A stretch of 64,000 bases of DNA, taken from an uncultured Draconibacterium sp. (GTDB lineage Bacteria > Bacteroidota > Bacteroidia > Bacteroidales > Prolixibacteraceae). Positions 44,590-52,631 of this stretch are shown one piece after another. Within the stretch, counting starts at the first letter, position 1; each line of letters begins with the position of its first letter. The position numbers and the translations under genes are program-made. The notes beneath the pieces were generated by a model. The model made no database searches. It saw only the letters and a list, made by a program, of their open reading frames with translations, and was not told the origin of the DNA. The stretch covers positions 2,762,501 through 2,826,500 of the forward strand of contig NZ_OY781365.1 of assembly GCF_963676815.1 (NCBI RefSeq), written 5' to 3'.

Positions 44590-45219
44590 TTACTCCTCAC
44601 ACTGACTAAGCAACTGCCCGTTGTGAACGTTTCCCCAGGTCGGCATTAACGGATTAGATGGTTTATTTGATTCGAACATTTTGGCAGCTTTTTCAAGATC
44701 CGGTTTAGCTTTTTCTGCACCGCCACCAAAGAATTTTGGCGTATGGAAAGTATTGCTACCGCGCAGGTAATATACACGTGGGTTCTCGGGGTTTAAACGT
44801 TCTGCTTGTTTAAGTGCATCCGTCGCTTTCATCGAATATTTGGCGCCTTTGCTAATGTCGGTTATCCTGATTTGATACAACAAAGCCTGCAACGCATAAA
44901 TCTCCGATTCGTCGTCGTTTGTTTTCATCAGCTGATCAACCAAAGCCTGCGCTTTGTTCAGCTGGGCATGTTTGGTGTCGTCATCCATTTCGCCGAAAAA
45001 GGTTGAGCGCATAAAACAATACGCTGCGTAATAGTTAGGCAGCCATTTGTCTTGCTCGGCATTGGCAATCCGTTCAAACTGGTTGGCTAAAGCCTGCAAT
45101 TCGGCAGAAGTGTGTAACTGGTACAACTTGTCGATGTTGGTTTTCATGGTTTCTTCGTACTTCGAAGAAAAAGCGGTAGTTGAAAGAACTACAAATAAGA
45201 TGGTAATAATTGTTTTCAT
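44590..45219 (-). CDS. Secreted TPR-like protein of the LytTR regulon
   Basis: 209 residues with a signal peptide (residues 1-17, cleaved near STTAFSSKYEE). Helical TPR-like pairs follow: AELQALANQFERIANAEQDK, WLPNYYAAYCFMRSTFF, ALVDQLMKTNDDESEIYALQALLYQI and ALKQAERLNPENPRVYYLRGSN. The conserved-looking tail FGGGAEKAKPDLEKAAKMF resembles a family found beside TonB receptors in Bacteroidota. It is 228 bp downstream of the TonB pseudogene and has its own copy of the LytTR box and promoter-like element, so it is probably transcribed separately. Confidence 0.78.
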   Translation of the reverse strand: MKTIITILFVVLSTTAFSSKYEETMKTNIDKLYQLHTSAELQALANQFERIANAEQDKWLPNYYAAYCFMRSTFFGEMDDDTKHAQLNKAQALVDQLMKTNDDESEIYALQALLYQIRITDISKGAKYSMKATDALKQAERLNPENPRVYYLRGSNTFHTPKFFGGGAEKAKPDLEKAAKMFESNKPSNPLMPTWGNVHNGQLLSQCEE

Positions 45220-45263
45220 GACTTTAAGTATTAATGTTAATTCTTGTTTGATTTATTTGATGA

Positions 45264-45336
45264 TTCAAAGTTCCTTAGAAAAGAGTGCTTTTGAAATTCT
45301 TCCTTACCGAACTGTTGATTTTGTGAGATGAATTGT
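45264..45336 (-). promoter_or_regulatory. LytTR box and promoter of the TPR gene
   Basis: On the minus strand ACAATTCAT (45328-45336), 12 bp and ACAGTTCGG (45307-45315) form the direct-repeat layout bound by LytTR regulators. After exactly 30 bp comes AAGGAACTTTGAA (45264-45276), which contains a TTTG of -7 type. The same layout with the same distances lies upstream of the TonB gene. Confidence 0.7.
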
Positions 45337-45349
45337 AGATTTCTTTTAT

Positions 45350-45431
45350 TGTCATTTCGAATGCCGAGGCACGAGGTGTGAGAAATCTGTTTCAATCATG
45401 TGATTTCTCCTCATTTTTCGTCGGAATGACA
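45350..45431. repeat. Palindromic dispersed repeat (about 82 bp)
   Basis: The ends TGTCATTTCGA (45350-45360) and TCGGAATGACA (45421-45431) are inverted with one mismatch, and GAGAAATC (45380-45387) pairs with GATTTCTC (45402-45409). The sequence matches a type of mobile palindrome I recall from many Bacteroidota. It lies between the TonB stop and the TPR-gene LytTR box. Confidence 0.6.
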
Positions 45432-45447
45432 GCTTTTTTGAGACTGT

Positions 45448-47579
45448 CTAAAAATTCAGAAATAACCCAACAAACACAAAGCGTTTCATGTCGCGTTTTA
45501 CCGGAACAAGCGAGTAGTTACCCTGGGCATCGGCAACATTTGTAGGGCGGTAGCTTAGCACATTGTCATTTCCCAAAACATTGTTTACCGAGCAGTACAA
45601 CACCGAATATTGATTGCCAAGGTAAAACACATGACTCATGTTCAGACTCAGGTCGGAGTACATTTTGGTTCGTTCGCTGTTAAACTTCATGGAATTCGGG
45701 TCATTGAAGGGACGTCCGCTGGCAGCTGTAAACGAAGCGCCAAACTGCGTATTTATTTTATTCACCCAATATTTCCCCACTACCGAAAAATTGTGGTCAG
45801 AAATAAAGTAAGGCGTGGCTTTTTCAGGATAGTACTGGTATTTCCGTTTAGTGTCGATGTACGAATAGGTAATCCAGTAGTCGAATCCTTTTATACTTTT
45901 CTGATCGCGCCAAAAGATATCGAAACCTGCGGCGTAACCGCTTCCGTCGTTTTGAAGATTTTCCGGTAATCCGTTTTCGCCCACAGAATAAGTGATCAGG
46001 TCGCTGTATTTTTTGTAATACGCTTCAGTGCGGAACAAGCGCTCCGAGTTGTCGCCGAACTGGTAGCTTAGAATATAATGCATCGCTTTTTCAAACTCCA
46101 GATCAGTATTTATTTTCAGGTAGTCGGCTTGCGGCGTTTGATAGTACAATCCCCATGCACCGGCCAGTTGTGCCTTTTCTCCGGTTTTTAAAGCCAGGGC
46201 AAAACGTGGTGCCACGTTCCATTTGTTAATCACCGACGAATATTCAGTACGGAATCCCGGGCGGATACCAAAGTTTTTTGTGAATTTGATCTCCGGCTCA
46301 ACAAAAGCACCCAATAAATGGTCGTCAAAAGAACCATTGTAAGTTGCGCCATCATTTTCAATGTAATCCTGGTCGTATTTGTTGTAAGTTTCGTTCACTC
46401 CCCACGTTAATTTCACACCCTCTGAAAGATCGTGCACAACAGCAAAGCGCGATTCAATATTAAGTTCTTTGGTATTCACATCGTCGGCTCCCAATCCCAA
46501 ACGGTTATCCTGGTAAGTGGACGAAACACCGATACGGTAGCACGATTTTTCTGAAAAACAGTCGCGGTACGAAAGATTGGAATAAACGGTCCCTCCTTTG
46601 CTGCTGATTTTCATTTTTTCTCCGTTATCGCCGGCAGGAACGAGGTATGCCAGGTCACCATAATCAGCAGTAACATATGCCTTAAGCATGCCGCTTGAAT
46701 TTGTTTTATGACGAAAAACTGTAGTTCCGTTCACAGACTGAACAGGTTTCTCCCAGTCAACATTGCTTTTAAAAACCTTATCGTATAAACTCAGATTGGT
46801 ATATCCTCCCGATACATTCAGCGAGGTATTTTCCCAACGTTCGGTGCGGTTGGCCTCAGCGCCAATCGTCATTAATGAAATACCTGTGTTGTCGCCTTCA
46901 GGAAGATCGGTAGATTTCAACACCAAACCGAAGACAATGCCTGACCATATTCAGCAGAGTAACCGCCCGTATTAAATTGCACACCGCTAAATAACGAAGG
47001 CGCAAATCGTCCGCGTGTTGCCACATCGGGAGTTTTAGAATAGTAAGGTTTTGAAGCAACCAGCCCATCGATGTAGGTTGAAGTTTCATAGGCATCGCCA
47101 CCACGAACCAGTAAACGTCCATCGTCGGCAGAGGCCTGTGTGCCCGGCATGGTACGAATGGCAGCCATTACATCGCCGTTGGCACTTGGTGTAGTGTACA
47201 CATCCAGCGATTTCATTACCGATGCCCGCGATTCATCGTCGGCAGCAAAACTTCCGGCAGTAATGGTAACCGCATCAATGCTGTTTACACTTTCCTGCAT
47301 TTCAATTTGCAGTACCACATCGTCCTGGAGATCAATAACCTGGTTCCAGGTTTTATAGCCAATAAAAGAAGCTAGCAGTGTTTGTTCTCCGGTTTCTGCT
47401 GTTTCGAAACTAAAATTTCCTTCACCATCCGAACTAGCTCCGTCGTAAGTGTTTTCAATGTAAATGTTCACTCCCGGAATGGGCTCGCCGTTTTTGGTTA
47501 AAACTTTTCCGGAAATGGTTACCTGCGCAAAAGCAAGAGCAGAAAGAAAAATGAAGCTTAATGTGAAAAATGTTTTCAT
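45448..47579 (-). pseudogene. TonB-dependent receptor split by a one-base frameshift
   Basis: Two overlapping minus-strand frames (47579-46917 and 46926-45448) together give one receptor of about 710 residues. The first has a signal peptide (cleaved near LAFAQVT), a carboxypeptidase-regulatory-like domain (SGKVLTKNGEPIPGVNIYIE) and the plug (LLVRGGDAYETSTYIDGL), and stops after AEYGQALSSVWC. The second continues with VLKSTDLPEGDNTGISLM and the barrel to its terminal aromatic NF. Adding one A to AAA at 46925-46927 (plus strand) restores LSSVLVLKSTDLP, the usual receptor sequence. It is either a recent pseudogene or a sequencing error in a homopolymer. It has a LytTR box upstream. Confidence 0.85.
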
Positions 47580-47604
47580 GACTTGTATTTGTTTTGTTTT
47601 CTGC

Positions 47605-47677
47605 TTCAAAATTCCTTCGAAAACACCAACTCATGAAATTTGCTTTACCGAACTGTAGATTTTGTGGGATGAATTGT
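47605..47677 (-). promoter_or_regulatory. LytTR box and promoter of the TonB receptor
   Basis: On the minus strand ACAATTCAT (47669-47677), a 12-bp spacer and ACAGTTCGG (47648-47656) are followed after exactly 30 bp by AAGGAATTTTGAA (47605-47617). The ATG is 25 bp further on, at 47579. The layout is the same as upstream of the TPR gene. Confidence 0.7.
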
Positions 47678-47685
47678 ATAAGTAC

Positions 47686-47715
47686 AAAAAAAGGCTGTCC
47701 GAAAAACGGACAGCC
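47686..47715 (-). terminator. Intrinsic terminator of the DUF4382 gene
   Basis: A perfect 9-bp stem, GGCTGTCCG/CGGACAGCC (47693-47715), with a 5-nt loop is followed on the minus strand by seven T residues. It starts about 70 nt past the DUF4382 stop and separates it from the TonB promoter. Confidence 0.92.
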
Positions 47716-47783
47716 CATACTTGAAAACCACTAAGCTTAACCAAACTGATTGATTACAGTATGATCCTCACTCTTGCAACCAT

Positions 47784-48644
47784 TTACGGTTCAGGGGTTA
47801 ACTCAAAGTCAATCTGGGTTGACTCTCCTTTTAATACATCCACATTCCAAATCGTATCGGTCATAAAACTGTCTAATTCGGCAGTCATATAATATGTTCC
47901 TTCGGGTATTCCAATTAATTGATAATATCCCATCTCGTCAGTAAAACCGGTAGTTAACAAGCTGTCGTCGTCTACATCGTTAACTTCCATCCATAATTTT
48001 ACAGCCGAGTTTTCCAGGGCAACGTTTGAGGTGTCGCTTACCATTCCCTCAATTCTTCCGGCGCGGTCGAGCAATACGCAACGAACAACCGGTTTAAAGT
48101 TAAATCCGTTTAATTTTCCGCCTTTCCAGTTTCCTTTGGCTACAAACGATTTGCTTACATCAAAGTCGAGCAATACGTCTGAAGTTTGGCCACTTTCAAT
48201 CGATAATGCAGGCTCTATTTTAATTTTTAAACCACTGCTTGATCCGCTTGGTATTTTCAGATCGAATTCTGTTCCGTCGGTCAAAATTACTTTTGAATCG
48301 GTAACATGCATTCGCATCATATCGTAAGTTCCGGCTTCCAGTTCAATAGATGCCAGTTGCTCAGTAATACCGTTTGAAAGGGTGAGCAAATCAACCTCAA
48401 ATGGTTCTTCCATTATGGTTATAAATGAAGCCTCGGTGGTGTCGTTATCTTGTTTTCTGATTTCAACTCTGTCAATTGTTACAACGGTTTGAGACACCAG
48501 GTCGATAGGGAAGGGAGCGTCAGTAAGATACACGTTTACCTTTCCGTTTCCCTCTGCAAAATTTGTGGATTCGCTGTCGCTACATGCCACTATAAATAAA
48601 ATTCCAAATAAAATCGTTGATAGTACTAATCCAATTTTTCTCAT
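47784..48644 (-). CDS. DUF4382 lipoprotein with carboxypeptidase-like C-terminus
   Basis: 286 residues. The lipobox is IVAC (Cys21). The DUF4382 domain (about 34-190) opens GKVNVYLTDAPFPIDLVSQTVVTIDRVEI and includes LEAGTYDMMRMHVTDSKV and LLDFDVSKSFVAKG. Residues about 195-284 form a carboxypeptidase-regulatory-like beta sandwich (GRIEGMVSDTSNVALENSAV, GYYQLIGIPEGTYYMTAELD). Such lipoproteins are exported and their role is unknown. It follows the coiled-coil gene on the same strand with a probable terminator between them. Confidence 0.88.
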   Translation of the reverse strand: MRKIGLVLSTILFGILFIVACSDSESTNFAEGNGKVNVYLTDAPFPIDLVSQTVVTIDRVEIRKQDNDTTEASFITIMEEPFEVDLLTLSNGITEQLASIELEAGTYDMMRMHVTDSKVILTDGTEFDLKIPSGSSSGLKIKIEPALSIESGQTSDVLLDFDVSKSFVAKGNWKGGKLNGFNFKPVVRCVLLDRAGRIEGMVSDTSNVALENSAVKLWMEVNDVDDDSLLTTGFTDEMGYYQLIGIPEGTYYMTAELDSFMTDTIWNVDVLKGESTQIDFELTPEP

Positions 48645-48732
48645 GTCTTCTTTTGTTTGTGTTCCTTCTCTAATAGTTTGTTTTCCTCGTTAAAATGTGC
48701 TTGGGGATATTTATATAAACGAAAGAAGAAGG

Positions 48733-48750
48733 GTGCAACCTCTGTTGCAC
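48733..48750 (-). terminator. Possible terminator after the coiled-coil gene
   Basis: GTGCAAC and GTTGCAC form a perfect 7-bp stem with a 4-nt loop, 27 nt past the stop. On the minus strand the sequence CCTTCTTCTTTC follows, a weak T-rich tail, so termination may be partial. Confidence 0.4.
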
Positions 48751-48776
48751 GCGCTTCCGCTTTCAGCAAACCTATC

Positions 48777-49691
48777 TTATTTAATTTCTATTACTGCGTA
48801 TTTCGAGATTTTCCAGAATTCATCCGGATTATCAATATTCAGGTAGGCAATTACGCCGTCTTGTTCAACAAATGAATAGGAACTATCGGGGTGTTCTGAA
48901 ACAACTGTCGCTTTGTTCGAGAACAGGGGGATGCTTTTTGTGTCGCGAATATTCAACTCGGTAAAATAATCCTGGTCAAGATTGCTTTTCAGCTTCACTT
49001 GTTTTCCCAATCCCAGGAATCCACCGTCTTTTGTCAATACACCATTTTCTTCCAGCTCTTTGTAAGTTCCGTATGCAATAAAGCCTTTATTCAGTTCGTA
49101 GGTTTTTTCGTCGATAACCAACTGCTTTTGCATTAACGAATCTTTTGTTTCTGCAATTTCCACTTGCATCGTATCAATTTTGTGCGACATATCAGCCAGC
49201 ATTACATCGCGCTCTTCAATTTGTTGCTGCAGAGCTACGATTTGTGTATTCTGATCCTCAATATTTTGGTTTAATGCGTCAATTTTCTTTTTAAATGAAC
49301 TGATTTGGAAGCCTGAATTTTTTAGCTTTTTCTCCAGATCTTCAATATGCTCGCTACTTTTTTCCAGCATTTCATTCATCAGTGCAATGTCTTCAACAAT
49401 CGCCTTTTTCTTGTCGTAATTGCCTTCTTTTTGCGACTCGAGTGACAGCATCTGACGTTTTTCTTTGATGTACTTCAGGTTTTGCTCAATCTCGTCGAAA
49501 GCGCCCACCAGCTCGTTCACCATAGAATCGCGTTCCTGCAGATCCTGGTTAATATTAGCGTTTTGACTTTGCAGATCCATTATCTCTGTTTTCTTTTGTG
49601 TGTAGGTTGATATACCTACCAAAGCGGCAACAACTATTATTACCACCAAAATAATGCTAATTGCATTTTGTATTTTCCTGTTTGTTTTCAT
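48777..49691 (-). CDS. Membrane-anchored coiled-coil protein under a sigma-54 promoter
   Basis: 304 residues. An N-terminal signal anchor (about 10-30, AISIILVVIIVVAALVGIST) is followed by a long coiled coil (about 33-200: LQSQNANINQDLQERDSMV, EHIEDLEKKLKNSG, QIVALQQQIEERDVMLADM). The C-terminal globular part (about 205-304) has GFIAYGTYKELEENGVLTKDGG, LGLGKQVKLKSN and SYSFVEQDGVIAYLNIDNPDEFWKIS-like strands, a pattern often annotated in Bacteroidota as a Cbp1-type or adhesin-like protein. That name is not a reliable clue to function. It is the apparent target of the sigma-54 activator upstream. Confidence 0.75.
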   Translation of the reverse strand: MKTNRKIQNAISIILVVIIVVAALVGISTYTQKKTEIMDLQSQNANINQDLQERDSMVNELVGAFDEIEQNLKYIKEKRQMLSLESQKEGNYDKKKAIVEDIALMNEMLEKSSEHIEDLEKKLKNSGFQISSFKKKIDALNQNIEDQNTQIVALQQQIEERDVMLADMSHKIDTMQVEIAETKDSLMQKQLVIDEKTYELNKGFIAYGTYKELEENGVLTKDGGFLGLGKQVKLKSNLDQDYFTELNIRDTKSIPLFSNKATVVSEHPDSSYSFVEQDGVIAYLNIDNPDEFWKISKYAVIEIK

Positions 49692-49739
49692 GATTTATTC
49701 CTCCAATTTTATTTTTAAAATAACACGGCCTATATAAAA

Positions 49740-49754
49740 CCAATTGCTGTGCCA
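49740..49754 (-). promoter_or_regulatory. Sigma-54 (-24/-12) promoter of the coiled-coil gene
   Basis: On the minus strand TGGCAC-AGCAA-TTGG places the -24 GG at 49753-49752 and the -12 G at 49741, with the canonical spacing. The -24 half is a perfect consensus, and the -12 half has GG in place of GC. Transcription would start near 49729, about 38 nt before the ATG. Confidence 0.7.
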
Positions 49755-49820
49755 TTAAATTTAAAAATTGGGAAAGTGTAGTTAGTCAGTGGGTTATGGA
49801 AATGACTTGCGGAGTGGTTT

Positions 49821-49855
49821 CTATCAATATGATAGTTGAATTATCAAAATGATAA
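49821..49855 (-). promoter_or_regulatory. Paired palindromic activator sites upstream of the sigma-54 promoter
   Basis: CTATCAATATGATAG (49821-49835) and TTATCAAAATGATAA (49841-49855) are 15-bp palindromes with a common TATCA-N3-TGATA core, 20 bp apart, or about two helical turns. Their centres lie about 99 and 119 bp upstream of the predicted start site, a normal position for enhancer-binding-protein sites. They are just past the stop of the activator gene. Confidence 0.72.
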
Positions 49856-49869
49856 TTTTAAAGAAGCAA

Positions 49870-51216
49870 TTATTGATCCTCCTTCAACATTCTATAAATG
49901 GTAGCAACGCCAATATCCAGTTTGTCGGCAACCACTTTTGGTTTATTGTCGTATTTCTCGAGCATACGTTTTACCAGGCGGAGATTGTATTCGCGAAGGG
50001 TGAGTTCTTCAGTAAGGAGGCCTGCAATGTTTTCAGCATCCTCAAGTATTAAATGATCAGCAGTAATTTCTTTTTCATCGGCAAGTGTTGCTGCAAGTTC
50101 AATAACCGATTTCAATTCGCGTACATTACCCGGAAAAGGATAAGCCAGCAATTTTTTACTGGCAGAAGGCGACAGTTGTTTTTGCTCCAGTTTGTTTTCT
50201 TTGCAAAACTGCTGGATAAAACTTTTCGCCAATACTATAACATCATTTCCTCTGTCGCGCAACGGCGGAAGATCGATTGGTAAACCATAAAAACGATAAT
50301 AAAGGTCTTGGCGGAAGTTGCCTTTTTTGACTTCTTCCAACAGGTTTTTATTGGTTGCAATAATAATGCGGCAGTCGATTTTTACCGGTTTGTTGCTGCC
50401 AATCCGTATAATTTCTTTTTCCTGTAAAGCCCGCAATAGTTTTGCCTGTAACGAAATATCCATCTCTGCAATTTCATCCAAAAACAAAGTGCCCGAGTGT
50501 GCTTCTTCAAATTTTCCTATTCGTCGGGCAGCAGCTCCGGTAAAAGCACCTTTCTCGTGTCCGAAAAGTTCACTCTCGATCAATTCGTTTGGAATGGCTG
50601 CCATGTTTACCGGCACAAATGGCTGTTTGGCGCGCGACGAATTGTAATGAATGGCTTTGGCAACCAGCTCTTTTCCTGTTCCTGTTTCTCCACTGATAGA
50701 AACGGTAACATTGGTGCGGGTGGCTTTTTCAATCAGGTTGTAAATTTTCTGTGTGGCCGGACTGTTACCAACAATCGTATTTTCGTAACTGTATTTCTGT
50801 TTAACTTCCTGGCGCAGCGAACGGATCTCATCTTTTAGTTTGAATTCCTTACTTATATTATTTACAGTGTTCAGCAGGCGCTCGCGAATATCTTTTGATT
50901 TTACAATGTAGTCGTAGGCACCATGTTTTAGCAGGTCTACAACCACCTCAATATCGTCTTGTTCCGAAATGAGAATAACCTGGATATCGTCGTTAATTGC
51001 TTTTATCTGCTTTAATACCTCAAGTCCTTTCATATCGGGCAGGCGGTAATCCAATGTAACAACATCAGGAAGTTCGTGAAGATTGTTCAAACATTCTTTT
51101 CCGGTTCCAAAAGCGTGTATCTCATAATCCGGATTCATGGAAAGATTATGTACCAGCAGGCGGCGGTACCATTCATCATCTTCAACAACAAATATTTTTA
51201 TGTTTTTAACTTCCAT
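49870..51216 (-). CDS. NtrC-family sigma-54 response regulator
   Basis: 448 residues. The receiver (1-120) has phospho-acceptor Asp56 in VVTLDYRLPDMKGLEVL. The AAA+ domain (about 145-375) has Walker A GETGTGKELVAKAIHYN, the sigma-54 contact loop ELFGHEKGAFTGA (GAFTGA intact), Walker B GTLFLDEIAEM and CRIIIATNKNL. The Fis-like helix-turn-helix is at the end (EKYDNKPKVVADKLDIGVAT). It is the third gene of an apparent operon with the hybrid kinase and the MFS gene, and paired palindromes lie just downstream in front of a sigma-54 promoter. Confidence 0.95.
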   Translation of the reverse strand: MEVKNIKIFVVEDDEWYRRLLVHNLSMNPDYEIHAFGTGKECLNNLHELPDVVTLDYRLPDMKGLEVLKQIKAINDDIQVILISEQDDIEVVVDLLKHGAYDYIVKSKDIRERLLNTVNNISKEFKLKDEIRSLRQEVKQKYSYENTIVGNSPATQKIYNLIEKATRTNVTVSISGETGTGKELVAKAIHYNSSRAKQPFVPVNMAAIPNELIESELFGHEKGAFTGAAARRIGKFEEAHSGTLFLDEIAEMDISLQAKLLRALQEKEIIRIGSNKPVKIDCRIIIATNKNLLEEVKKGNFRQDLYYRFYGLPIDLPPLRDRGNDVIVLAKSFIQQFCKENKLEQKQLSPSASKKLLAYPFPGNVRELKSVIELAATLADEKEITADHLILEDAENIAGLLTEELTLREYNLRLVKRMLEKYDNKPKVVADKLDIGVATIYRMLKEDQ

Positions 51217-51284
51217 TATTTACTAACTATCTTCTTATCAGTAATTCTAAACTCACTATTGTGTTTTGTATTGTTCGCTTAAAA

Positions 51285-52589
51285 TTATTCTTTCTTTCCG
51301 CTTGGTTCTTCCAGTCCGTGTCCTTTTGGTCCTTTTTCTGTCTTGCGCAAGAGGAAACTAAATAGTAGCCCAACCAAACCAAGTATACTAAATACCCACA
51401 TTCCGGGAATGTATCCTTCAGGATTAGTTACCGATGCTCCCGAAATGTCGTTGGTTACACCGATTAACCATGCCATTGCTGCTACTCCAATTTGTTGCAA
51501 CAAAGTCATTAATGCGTAGGCAGTTCCCAATTTACTTTCTTCAACAATATAAGCCACCGATGGCCACATTACTGCAGGTATCAACGAAAAAGAAATGCCC
51601 ATTAAAGTTACGGGGATGTACAACGACATGTTTCCGTAAGCGAACATTAAATATACCGGGAGTATAATTATCGATCCGATAAACATCATTAGTGCACGAC
51701 GCCCGATTTTGTCGATAAGAAGGCCGATGACGGGAGTGGCAAACATGGTTGCCATAATTAAAACACTATTGAGCTTGCCGGCCATTTGTTCTGACACGCC
51801 ATGTGCATCCTGGTAAAATGTAGGTGCAAATCCGCGGAAAGGGAATATGGCCGAATAGAATGTTAAACAAAGAATTACCACATACCAAAATGATGGGCTG
51901 TATTTAAATAACCCTTTAAAATCAAGTTTTTCGGTTTCTTCGGCTTCGCCGAGTACGTATCGTTTTTGCGTCCAGCGTTCTATAAAATAATAGATAACGC
52001 CACCAACGAAGCAGAGTAATCCAATTCCGGCAGCAAGGTATAATACCGGCTGCCATCCCATGTCGTATACCGAGCTGGCCCAGGTATTCGAGCGGTCTAC
52101 AAAATACGATCCGCCGCGGCCAATAAGCAGGTTGATTCCCAACGCAAAACCAAGTTCTTTCCCTTTAAACCATTTTGCCAGCGCAACAGTAAGTGCAACA
52201 ATTAATGGTTCGCTCCCAAATCCTAAAATGAATCTGCCGACGAGTATTATGGTTAAGTTGTCGCTAATAGCGGTTACAAAACCTGCGATACTGCAAATGG
52301 CGCCAAACAATACCATGGAAACGCGTGTGCCGTATTTGTCGATAAAAATGCCGCTGAAAAAAAGAACGATAACCGCGGCAATGCTGTACATGGTGTACAG
52401 TTGGCCAATGTTGGTTTGGGTAAACCCTAAAATTTCGATGAAATCTTTGGCTACGTATGCTACGCTGTCGTACATGTAGTAGCTTCCAAACATTGTGAGG
52501 CTAACGGCTACCAGGGCTACCCATCGCAGCCATCCTGGTATAATAACTTGTTTATTATGCATACGGAATTGGTTTTCAGTAAAAAACAA
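51285..52589 (-). CDS. MFS transporter in the sigma-54 signalling operon
   Basis: 434 residues with about 12 membrane segments. MFS motif A-like FFSGIFIDKYGTRVSMVLFG follows helix 2, and FILGFGSEPLIVALTVALAKWF and VIGLLIDKIGRRALMMFIGS mark helices 4 and 8. It resembles the MFSD1-like group by general pattern, but the substrate is unknown. The ATG at 52562 is an alternative start. It lies 42 nt after the hybrid kinase and 68 nt before the sigma-54 activator, so it may serve as the transport or sensing part of that signalling unit. Confidence 0.86.
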   Translation of the reverse strand: MFFTENQFRMHNKQVIIPGWLRWVALVAVSLTMFGSYYMYDSVAYVAKDFIEILGFTQTNIGQLYTMYSIAAVIVLFFSGIFIDKYGTRVSMVLFGAICSIAGFVTAISDNLTIILVGRFILGFGSEPLIVALTVALAKWFKGKELGFALGINLLIGRGGSYFVDRSNTWASSVYDMGWQPVLYLAAGIGLLCFVGGVIYYFIERWTQKRYVLGEAEETEKLDFKGLFKYSPSFWYVVILCLTFYSAIFPFRGFAPTFYQDAHGVSEQMAGKLNSVLIMATMFATPVIGLLIDKIGRRALMMFIGSIIILPVYLMFAYGNMSLYIPVTLMGISFSLIPAVMWPSVAYIVEESKLGTAYALMTLLQQIGVAAMAWLIGVTNDISGASVTNPEGYIPGMWVFSILGLVGLLFSFLLRKTEKGPKGHGLEEPSGKKE

Positions 52590-52631
52590 ATGTATTGAAT
52601 CTGCCCGGATTCGGAAAGTAATATTTGTCAG

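Noticed and set aside
46915..46930. Programmed frameshift in the TonB receptor
   Set aside because: There is no slippery heptamer with a downstream structure, and receptors of this class are not known to use recoding; a missing A in a short run explains it more simply.
49821..49855. The TATCA palindromes as the operator of the GTCCC-controlled paralogues' activator
   Set aside because: The two motif types share no sequence, so the activator at 49870 is unlikely to be the one that binds the GTCCC arrays.
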